Assembly: GCA_028708005.1 (NCBI GenBank)
Contig: JAQVZV010000055.1
Location: 1-5,377, forward strand
DNA length: 5,377 nt
Source of the DNA: Bacilli bacterium
Lineage (GTDB): Bacteria > Bacillota_I > Bacilli_A > RF39 > UBA660
Reading direction: 5' to 3'
Each line of letters starts with the position of its first letter. Positions within the stretch are counted from its first letter, which is position 1. Of the stretch, positions 1-5,377 are shown piece by piece. The notes beneath the pieces were generated by a model that was given only the letters and a program-made list of their open reading frames with translations, was not told the origin of the DNA and did not search any database. A program made the translations under genes and the position numbers.

Positions 1-1504
1 AACATGGATGATTAGGCAATTCTATCGCTTCAACCATTTCACCATTAGGACTTTTACCTGAAAAAACCATTCCCTTTGAAGATAACAACTCCAAATATTT
101 ATTATTGAATTCATATCGATGACGATGACGTTCTACAATCTTATCTGTTTTATAAATTTTATGTAACCTCGTATTCCGGGTTATAACACATGGATAATTA
201 CCTAACCGTAAGGCCATCTTATTTTCACCATTTGGTTTATTGTCTAATGCTAAATCAATAATAGGATCTGTTGTCGTCTCATCAAATTCAGTTGAATCAG
301 CATTTGCTATACCGCATACATTACGAGCGAATTCTATACAAGCCAACTGCATACCTAAACCTATTCCTAAAAATGGTATATTATGTTCACGGGCATATTT
401 AATTGCTTTTATTTTGCCTTTATTACCTCTAGTGCCAAAACCTCCAGGGACAATAATCCCTTTAGATGTTTTGAATATATTATCTAAATTTCGAATTCCT
501 TCTAACTTTTCAGAATTAACCCAATTAATTTTTATTTTTTTGTTGTATTTAAATCCTGCATGTCTAAGTGCTTCTGCTACTGATAAATATGCATCATGTA
601 GTGTCACATATTTACCTACTAATGCAATTTCAATTTCATCTTCTAAATTGTTAACTGTTTCAACTAGATTTTCCCAACTTTTTAAATTTATTTTTTTAAC
701 TTTTAAGCCGAGCAAATGACATACTGTTTCATCCATTTTTTGGCGATGAATGTTTAACGGGATTTCATATATATTATGACTATCAATCGCTTCTATAACA
801 GCCTCTCGATTAACACTACAATATAATCCCAATTTATCTTTGATTGAATTATCCAAATGCTGTGGTGTTCTACATACTAAAATATCCGGCTGAATGCCAA
901 GCGATCTTAGTTCCATCACGCTATGTTGGGTTGGCTTGGTTTTTAATTCACCAGAACCAAAAAGATACGGAATTAATGTTGTATGCAAAAATAGCACATT
1001 TTCTTTTCCAGCATCACCTTTAAACTGTCTTATAGCTTCAATGAATGGTAATGACTCAATGTCTCCAATGGTTCCTCCTATCTCGGTTATCACAACATCA
1101 GCATTAGATGTCCTCCCCGCTTCTAATATCTTAGCTTTTATTTCATTTGTAATATGAGGAACAATTTGCACTGTCGCACCCAAATATTCTCCTTGACGTT
1201 CCTTATTTATTACTGATGAATATATACGGCCTGTTGTAATGTTAGAGGTGTAGTTTAGTTCCTCATCAATAAAACGTTCATAATGACCTAAATCTAAATC
1301 CGTCTCAGATCCATCGGCAGTTACAAAAACTTCCCCATGTTGATAGGGGGACATAGTCCCTGGATCCACATTAATATATGGGTCAAATTTTTGCATAAAA
1401 ACATTATAACCCCTTGCCTTTAACAGTAACGCTAACGATGACGCCGTTACTCCTTTCCCTAAGCCCGATACAACCCCGCCCGTTACAAAAACATATTTTA
1501 CCAT
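1..1504 (-). CDS. pyrG: CTP synthase PyrG, 3' end cut by window edge; glutaminase nucleophile Cys replaced by Gly
   Basis: CTP synthase makes CTP from UTP, ATP and an amino group, normally from glutamine, as the last step of cytosolic pyrimidine nucleotide synthesis. I translated the strand by hand: 501 intact codons from ATG at 1504, without stop or frameshift. The N-terminal amidoligase domain (about 1-270) has the P-loop (GLGKG, 14-18), the ATP/Mg residues Lys39, Asp71 and Glu141, the UTP motif KTKPTQ (188-193) and Lys224. The GATase class I domain starts near 290 (VGKYV at 296-300), with the oxyanion stretch PGGFG (353-357), Glu406 (equivalent of E. coli Glu403) and ERHRHRYE late in the domain. 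The nucleophile elbow reads GIGLGMQ (380-386), with Gly382 where the family has catalytic Cys (E. coli Cys379). The family is about 535-545 residues, so some 35-45 residues, including the catalytic His-Pro-Glu, lie outside. Start chosen on GGAGG six bases upstream. Identity is certain; glutamine-dependent activity is doubtful. Confidence 0.96.
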   Translation of the reverse strand, partial: MVKYVFVTGGVVSGLGKGVTASSLALLLKARGYNVFMQKFDPYINVDPGTMSPYQHGEVFVTADGSETDLDLGHYERFIDEELNYTSNITTGRIYSSVINKERQGEYLGATVQIVPHITNEIKAKILEAGRTSNADVVITEIGGTIGDIESLPFIEAIRQFKGDAGKENVLFLHTTLIPYLFGSGELKTKPTQHSVMELRSLGIQPDILVCRTPQHLDNSIKDKLGLYCSVNREAVIEAIDSHNIYEIPLNIHRQKMDETVCHLLGLKVKKINLKSWENLVETVNNLEDEIEIALVGKYVTLHDAYLSVAEALRHAGFKYNKKIKINWVNSEKLEGIRNLDNIFKTSKGIIVPGGFGTRGNKGKIKAIKYAREHNIPFLGIGLGMQLACIEFARNVCGIANADSTEFDETTTDPIIDLALDNKPNGENKMALRLGNYPCVITRNTRLHKIYKTDKIVERHRHRYEFNNKYLELLSSKGMVFSGKSPNGEMVEAIELPNHPC

Positions 1505-1515
1505 TCTCCACCTCC
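1505..1515 (-). promoter_or_regulatory. Ribosome binding site of pyrG
   Basis: Reading leftwards, GGAGG (1515-1511) stands six bases before the ATG at 1504. It is a near-perfect Shine-Dalgarno sequence and fixes the pyrG start, which also matches the usual N terminus of the family (Met-x-Lys-Tyr-x-Phe-Val-Thr-Gly-Gly). Confidence 0.85.
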
Positions 1516-1525
1516 AAAAAAATAC

Positions 1526-1561
1526 TAAAAATAAAAGAAGAATCCTCTCGCGAGAACTCTT
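1526..1561 (-). terminator. Attenuator-like hairpin in the pyrG leader
   Basis: The leader RNA can fold positions 1561-1538 into a 10-base-pair stem, AAGAGUUCUC pairing with GAGGAUUCUU (two G-U pairs), closed by a GCGA tetraloop of the stable GNRA class. A T-rich tail, CTTTTATTTTTA, follows at 1537-1526. This is the shape of an intrinsic terminator between promoter and gene, so premature termination is plausible. Many Gram-positive pyrG genes are controlled by a leader terminator sensitive to CTP through slippage at a GGGC transcript start. No such start is visible here (the likely start region reads AATAGAGCC), so the mechanism is open. The stem begins only about five bases after the predicted start, so it could instead protect the mRNA 5' end. 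Confidence 0.55.
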
Positions 1562-1572
1562 GGCTCTATTCT

Positions 1573-1601
1573 ATTATAACCCGAGTAAAAATATAAGGCA
1601 A
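1573..1601 (-). promoter_or_regulatory. Sigma-A-type promoter of pyrG
   Basis: Minus strand: -35 box TTGCCT (1601-1596), spacer of exactly 17 bases, perfect -10 box TATAAT (1578-1573). An A/T-rich stretch just upstream (1620-1602) could act as an UP element. Transcription would start around 1567-1565, giving a leader of about 60 bases before the pyrG ATG. This makes pyrG independent of the clpC transcript. Confidence 0.8.
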
Positions 1602-1695
1602 TATTTTTTTATAATTTTTATGTATCTTGAGCACATCCCTTATCTTACGGCGTGTCAATATATGTCTATTTTCAAAACTTTACATCATTTAATAA

Positions 1696-4002
1696 CTAAA
1701 CAAAATTCTTTATTGTATCAATTATAATTTCCGTCTTGCCCTGTAACATCTCATCGATAATTATTCCCTCTATCTTGTCTTCTATTATTTTATCGATTTT
1801 TCTAGCACCAAAATCCTTATAATCAGATAATTCTACTATTTCATCAATTACATTTTTGCAAATCTTTATACCAACCTTACTAAAACGATTTTTCATCATC
1901 TCTATATTTTGATTAATAATTTTAATTATATCTTTTTTTGTTAATCTATTAAAGATAATATACTTATAAATTCTATTAATAAATGCTGGACTAAGGTCTT
2001 GTTTTAATTTAGAAGTTATTTTTTCACCATTTTCACTATTAAAACCAACTATATTTTTGTTAAAGCCGATATTTGTTGTCATTATGATTAGAACATTATC
2101 AAACCTTACGTTCCTGCCATTAGCATCTTTTATACAAGCTTCATCAAGAATCTGAAAGAATACGTTTAATATGCTTGGATGCGCCTTGTCTACTTCATCT
2201 AGTATAATAACCGAATAAGGTTTGTTTCTAATACATTCCAACATGTTTTTATTATCATCATAACCAATATACCCTGGAGGAGCTCCTATTATTTTACTAA
2301 TCGTATGGGCTTCTGAATATTCACTCATATCAAATTTCAATACATTATTTTCGCCAACTAAAGCATTTGCATATATTTTAGCAAGTTCTGTTTTACCCGC
2401 ACCTGTTGGACCACAAAACAAATATGAATAACACTTTTTCTTTTCTTTTAATCCTAATTTTATACGTTTGGTCAAATCAATTAATATTTTAATAGCTTCG
2501 TTTTGCCCTATTATTCTATGACTCAAATCCTTCTCTATTTTCTTTAAAACCTTTATATCATCGTTTAATATTTCATAGATTGGTATCTTAGTTCGATGTC
2601 GTATAACGTCTGCTACATCTTCTTTTTTCACGTCTTTACTCGCTTCTTTGTTAATCGTTTGTAGTTCTATGTTGTTTATCTCGTCGAGCAAACGTTGTTC
2701 ATGTTGTCGATATTTATAAGCCTTATCAAAGTCTTGTTCGATTATAGAATTGTTTTTGCTACTTTTAATTTTATCCAACTCTTTGCGAAGCCTACTCAAA
2801 TGATCATTATTGCCATTTTCTTTTAGAGCAACTCGCGCACAAACCTCATCCATAATATCAATCGTTTTGTCAGGCTGGTTTCGGTCATAAATATATTTAG
2901 ACGATAGGTCTATAATTAAATCAATTATTTCCTCGCTTATCTTTACATTGTGATAACTTTCGTACGCTCCTTTTAAATGCATCATTATCTGCTTAACCGT
3001 TTCTGCTTCAGGTTCTTCGATATGAACCTTTTGAAACCTCCTATCGAGAGCAGAATCATTTTCTATATATGCCTTGTATTCACTTATCGTTGTTGCCCCT
3101 ATACATCTGATTTTATTTCGGGCTAAGGCAGGCTTAAAAATGTTAGAAGCATCAATTGCCCCCTCCGCTCCCCCAGCGCCTACTAATGTGTGTATCTCAT
3201 CAATGAAAAGAATTATATCATCAACTTCTTCCAACTCATTTAGTAACCTCTTCATGCGATCTTCAAACTCACCCCGATATTTGGTACCCGCAACCATTGT
3301 GGCCATATCAAGCGATAAAATACGCTTTCCTTTAAGAATATCAGGTATATTGTCTTGGACAATCAATCTACTTAACTCCTCAACAATAGCTGTCTTGCCA
3401 ACACCTGCCTCACCAATCAAAAGAGGATTATTTTTAGTACGCCTGCAAAGAATTTCAAGAATTCTTTGGATTTCCATTTCTCTACCAATGACTGGATCAA
3501 GTTCATTATTCTTAGCTTTCTTTGTTAAATCAATTGCCAATTCATCAATCAGTAAATTTTTTCGCTGATGTTTTTTACTTATTGCCTTTTTTGAGAAAAG
3601 ATTATACATTTTGTCGACATCAACATTCATACTTAGCAGAATGCGAATAGCGACACCCTCGCCTTCTTCCAAAAGCGCTGAAAGCAAGTGCTCGCCCGTT
3701 ACCTCACCGTCGTTATTTTCCCTACTATCAATAATAGCGTTTTCAATCACTCTCTTAAGTAACGGCGTATATAAAAACCATTCACTTTTTTTAGAACCAA
3801 TTCCGATAATGGAAACCAATTTATCTTTAAAGCTTTTATAGTCAACAGCAAAAGACTTAAGTTTTTTACTAAGAGCATTATCGCTCCTTAACATTGCCAG
3901 CAGCAAATGTTCACTACCAACATACGGGTGTCTTAAATCACACATTTCCTTTTTGGCCCAAACTAATATTTTTTGTGCCCCCTCGTCAAATTTGCCGAAC
4001 AT
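1696..4002 (-). CDS. clpC: ClpC-type AAA+ protein unfoldase, ATP-dependent, partner of ClpP
   Basis: A cytosolic Hsp100 ring ATPase that unfolds proteins and feeds them to ClpP. The 768 residues show the ClpC order: double Clp-N repeat (about 1-140); NBD1 with Walker A GEAGVGKT (197-204), pore loop KYRG (241-244), Walker B FIDE (266-269) and arginine fingers Arg321/Arg322; a short UVR-like middle domain (about 400-450) with Phe425 and Arg432; NBD2 with Walker A GPTGAGKT (531-538), pore loop GYIGY (577-581), Walker B ILDE (600-603), sensor 1 TTN (642-644), Asn676-Arg677 and sensor 2 GAR (732-734). The VGF loop (652-654) that docks to ClpP is present, which separates it from ClpB. Glu31 and Glu104 match the phospho-arginine-binding glutamates of B. 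subtilis ClpC. Oddities: about 40 residues shorter than typical ClpC, the linker Trp-Thr-Gly-x-Pro reads RTKIP (470-474), and the Gly-Gly-Gln after pore loop 2 reads NKN (584-586). ctsR, mcsA and mcsB are not adjacent. ATG at 4002 follows an AGGGAG site. Confidence 0.93.
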   Translation of the reverse strand: MFGKFDEGAQKILVWAKKEMCDLRHPYVGSEHLLLAMLRSDNALSKKLKSFAVDYKSFKDKLVSIIGIGSKKSEWFLYTPLLKRVIENAIIDSRENNDGEVTGEHLLSALLEEGEGVAIRILLSMNVDVDKMYNLFSKKAISKKHQRKNLLIDELAIDLTKKAKNNELDPVIGREMEIQRILEILCRRTKNNPLLIGEAGVGKTAIVEELSRLIVQDNIPDILKGKRILSLDMATMVAGTKYRGEFEDRMKRLLNELEEVDDIILFIDEIHTLVGAGGAEGAIDASNIFKPALARNKIRCIGATTISEYKAYIENDSALDRRFQKVHIEEPEAETVKQIMMHLKGAYESYHNVKISEEIIDLIIDLSSKYIYDRNQPDKTIDIMDEVCARVALKENGNNDHLSRLRKELDKIKSSKNNSIIEQDFDKAYKYRQHEQRLLDEINNIELQTINKEASKDVKKEDVADVIRHRTKIPIYEILNDDIKVLKKIEKDLSHRIIGQNEAIKILIDLTKRIKLGLKEKKKCYSYLFCGPTGAGKTELAKIYANALVGENNVLKFDMSEYSEAHTISKIIGAPPGYIGYDDNKNMLECIRNKPYSVIILDEVDKAHPSILNVFFQILDEACIKDANGRNVRFDNVLIIMTTNIGFNKNIVGFNSENGEKITSKLKQDLSPAFINRIYKYIIFNRLTKKDIIKIINQNIEMMKNRFSKVGIKICKNVIDEIVELSDYKDFGARKIDKIIEDKIEGIIIDEMLQGKTEIIIDTIKNFV

Positions 4003-4015
4003 TATATTTCTCCCT
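4003..4015 (-). promoter_or_regulatory. Ribosome binding site of clpC
   Basis: AGGGAG (4015-4010) lies seven bases before the ATG at 4002. The spacing is good, and the first residues after it (Met-Phe-Gly-x-Phe) are the standard ClpC N terminus, so the start is well supported. Confidence 0.8.
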
Positions 4016-4030
4016 TCGTAATATCCTATG

Positions 4031-4060
4031 CTTATAATGGTCAGAATAAATATATTTTAA
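4031..4060 (-). promoter_or_regulatory. Weak candidate promoter of clpC
   Basis: Minus strand: a -10-like TATAAG (4036-4031) with a poor -35-like TTAAAA (4060-4055) at 18 bases. A promoter is expected somewhere here because the terminator at 4121-4145 cuts clpC off from the upstream transporter gene, but no strong box pair is visible. No tandem CtsR heptad repeat or CIRCE element was found. Confidence 0.3.
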
Positions 4061-4069
4061 TCACCGAAA

Positions 4070-4089
4070 AAAGAAGAATATTCTTCTTT
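4070..4089. repeat. Perfect 20-base palindrome upstream of clpC
   Basis: AAAGAAGAAT (4070-4079) is followed at once by its exact reverse complement ATTCTTCTTT (4080-4089). On the minus strand the right arm runs on into further T's, making TTTTTT in all, so it could be a weak A/T-rich second terminator. It also sits about ten bases upstream of the candidate clpC -35 box, where a dimeric regulator could bind. The sequence alone does not decide between these. Confidence 0.6.
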
Positions 4090-4120
4090 CTGCATTGCGC
4101 TCTAACAAACATAGAACCAC

Positions 4121-4145
4121 AAAAAAGATGAACCTTGGTCCATCT
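4121..4145 (-). terminator. Rho-independent terminator of the transporter gene
   Basis: Minus strand: stem AGATGGAC pairing with GTTCATCT (one G-T pair) around a four-base CAAG loop, at 4145-4126, running straight into TTTTTT (4126-4121). It starts 26 bases after the transporter stop codon, a textbook position, and should separate that gene from clpC. Confidence 0.85.
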
Positions 4146-4170
4146 AATTATTTAATCGCTAATTCAATAA

Positions 4171-5377
4171 TTATAAGCGAATTGCTATAGTTAAAATTAT
4201 AATGCTTATAGCTACTAACACTAGTACTAACTTCCATATGTTTTTTAACCATTTGGTATAATCAACTTCTAAATATGATAATCCTGTTAATAAGACTATA
4301 CTAGTAGGAGCGATTAACATAGCTATACCATACATTACTTGTTGAATAAATATTAATAATTGTAAATTAGCATTTTCTCCTAAAATAGAACTTAAAGTTC
4401 CGGTAACATAAGTTGTTATAAAATCACTATTAGCCAATGCAGCTCCAAGGAATGAAGCAATTGAATAAGTAAATACATTCAAGCCCTTTGCTAAATCTAC
4501 AGTCATTTTAAGGATCGTATTAAGTATATCTGTTTGTGAAACCATCACAAATATAATACTAGATAAAGTTACCAAAACAGCTGTCGGTAATAGTTTTTTA
4601 ATTCCTTCGAAAGCATTTTCGTATGCTTTCTTCCACTCCACTTTATATATTAGAATTAGAACAACACTTAATATAACAAGTAATGTATTTATACTGGTTA
4701 TACTCCATGTACCAAATGCAACTGTAGTAAAACCTAAAATACTTTTAAAGATAGTAAAATTACCTATCTTAAAGTCCAACAAACTTTTATGGAAGGTTTC
4801 AAAACCTAAAAATTTAAACATACTAGCCCATGGCGTTAATCCTAGTATATATAATACTAATATTACACTTAAAATTGTAACAAGTGGCCATATTTTTTGT
4901 TTCTTAGGTCCTTCATCCTTTTCAATAAATAACATTTCTTCATTTATTGTTTCTTTAGCTTTGCCCTTAAGAACTTTAGATGTAAAGTATAAATATAACC
5001 CCATTCCTACAAGACCTATAACTATTATTGCAAGTTTATACCATCCATGTGTTATACCAGGTTCGATATAACCTGCTAAAGGACCATAAAACTTTGATGA
5101 ATACAAGCTACCCATTGAGCCTATTAAAATAGGAATAATAATTGTCTTTAAAGCTGTGATTTTGTCAAACCCTAAGGTTAAAATAATTCCCACCACTAAT
5201 GGCATAAAAATTAATAATGGAAAATCAATTCCAATAAAACTTGATATTATTATGAATAGACTAGAACATAACACTAAGAATAATTTTTCACACTTCTTAA
5301 AATATGTAGCAATTTTATTAACTAAAACTCTTAACGCGCCCGTTCCATTAAGAATACCATAAAATATTCCTAAGAAT
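4171..5377 (-). CDS. YfcC-like integral membrane transporter (ion transporter superfamily), 5' end cut by window edge
   Basis: A multi-spanning inner-membrane protein, probably a secondary transporter; substrate unknown (relatives are annotated as C4-dicarboxylate or basic amino acid carriers). The frame is open to the right edge, giving 401 residues in the window (numbered from the Phe codon at 5376); YfcC proteins have about 470-510, so some 70-100 N-terminal residues are missing. Several long hydrophobic stretches fit membrane spans, split by a charged cytoplasmic-type loop (KVLKGKAKE to EGPKKQK, about 133-160). From memory of E. coli YfcC, matching landmarks are a Gly-rich span ending TG near the start (FYGILNGTG, 5-13), PLVVGIILTLGFD (57-69), an FEGIKKLLPTA segment before a span, and near the end a PTS motif (357-359) followed by VDYTKWLK. 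The usual Gly-Asp-Gly before the PTS motif is not present. A GTG at 5274 lacks a ribosome site and lies inside conserved sequence, so the true start is outside. Family call moderately sure. Confidence 0.72.
   Translation of the reverse strand, partial: FLGIFYGILNGTGALRVLVNKIATYFKKCEKLFLVLCSSLFIIISSFIGIDFPLLIFMPLVVGIILTLGFDKITALKTIIIPILIGSMGSLYSSKFYGPLAGYIEPGITHGWYKLAIIVIGLVGMGLYLYFTSKVLKGKAKETINEEMLFIEKDEGPKKQKIWPLVTILSVILVLYILGLTPWASMFKFLGFETFHKSLLDFKIGNFTIFKSILGFTTVAFGTWSITSINTLLVILSVVLILIYKVEWKKAYENAFEGIKKLLPTAVLVTLSSIIFVMVSQTDILNTILKMTVDLAKGLNVFTYSIASFLGAALANSDFITTYVTGTLSSILGENANLQLLIFIQQVMYGIAMLIAPTSIVLLTGLSYLEVDYTKWLKNIWKLVLVLVAISIIILTIAIRL

Larger units (their letters stand above)
1505..1695. 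other. Intergenic region between clpC and pyrG
   Basis: This gap of 191 bases carries the pyrG promoter, leader hairpin and ribosome site at its left part. The right part (about 1602-1695), directly after the clpC stop, holds no convincing terminator for clpC: only a weak imperfect stem around 1630-1656 without a following T-run. clpC transcripts may therefore read through into the pyrG leader. Confidence 0.6.
4003..4170. other. Intergenic region between transporter and clpC
   Basis: This gap of 168 bases holds, in the direction of transcription, the transporter's intrinsic terminator, a perfect palindrome, a weak clpC promoter candidate and the clpC ribosome site. I see no small gene or RNA gene in it. 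Confidence 0.6.

Noticed and set aside
1..1504. pyrG as a pseudogene
   Set aside because: No stop or frameshift in 501 codons, all amidoligase residues are kept, and promoter and ribosome site are strong. Only the single nucleophile change speaks for lost function of one domain.
240..1596. Open frames on the plus strand at 240-719, 894-1157 and 1414-1596
   Set aside because: The first two lie fully antisense to the conserved PyrG frame; the third also covers the pyrG promoter and leader. None has a ribosome site or recognisable protein sequence.
1630..1658. TTGACA (1658-1653, minus strand) as a second promoter, and an imperfect stem at 1630-1656 as clpC terminator
   Set aside because: No -10 box at a usable distance, and the stem has mismatches and is not followed by a T-run.
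3074..3841. Open frames on the plus strand at 3074-3568 and 3611-3841
   Set aside because: Antisense shadows of the conserved NBD1 and Clp-N regions of clpC, rich in Ser/Pro/Ile as expected from a reversed coding strand.
4039..4045. GGTCAGA as a CtsR half-site upstream of clpC
   Set aside because: CtsR needs two tandem heptads three bases apart; no second heptad is present.
5274..5274. GTG at 5274 as start of the transporter
   Set aside because: No Shine-Dalgarno sequence precedes it, and the upstream in-frame sequence to the window edge is YfcC-like, so the gene begins outside the window.
5156..5362. Plus-strand open frame at 5156-5362
   Set aside because: Antisense to the transporter, whose frame stays open through the whole stretch; no ribosome site.

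Overview
The window holds three genes, all on the minus strand, in an A+T-rich sequence (roughly two-thirds A+T by eye). From right to left, in the direction of transcription, they are a membrane transporter of the YfcC/ion-transporter type (5' end outside the window), a ClpC-type AAA+ unfoldase (complete), and CTP synthase PyrG (about 35-45 C-terminal residues lie outside the window). The low G+C, strong AGGAGG-like ribosome sites, a ClpC of the Gram-positive type with ClpP-contact loop and phospho-arginine pocket, and rho-independent terminators suggest a low-G+C Gram-positive (Firmicutes/Bacillota, possibly an Erysipelotrichia- or Mollicutes-related lineage; the last point is a guess). All tryptophan codons I checked are TGG and the visible stops are TAA and TAG, so the sequence does not say whether TGA is a stop or tryptophan.

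Layout: the transporter (4171 to beyond 5377) ends in a good intrinsic terminator (4121-4145). A 168-base gap follows with a perfect 20-base palindrome (4070-4089) and a weak promoter for clpC. clpC (1696-4002) stands alone, without the ctsR-mcsA-mcsB genes that often precede it. A 191-base gap then holds a near-consensus sigma-A promoter for pyrG (TTGCCT, 17 bases, TATAAT), followed almost at the transcript start by a 10-base-pair hairpin with a GCGA tetraloop and a T-rich tail, which looks like an attenuator. pyrG runs from 1504 off the left edge.

The most striking observation is in PyrG. The reading frame is intact over 501 codons, and the amidoligase domain has its ATP, Mg and UTP motifs, but the glutaminase nucleophile is missing: the conserved G-I-C-L-G-M-Q elbow reads G-I-G-L-G-M-Q (codon 382, GGT instead of TGT/TGC). 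By what is known of the family, such an enzyme should not hydrolyse glutamine and could only use free ammonia, or it has taken on another role. ClpC is also somewhat divergent: it is shorter than usual, the Trp-Thr-Gly linker motif is lost, and the Gly-Gly-Gln after pore loop 2 is changed, although all nucleotide-binding motifs and the ClpP loop remain.

Nothing else in the window (RNA genes, mobile elements, CRISPR) could be supported. The three genes have separate control signals and no obvious common pathway.
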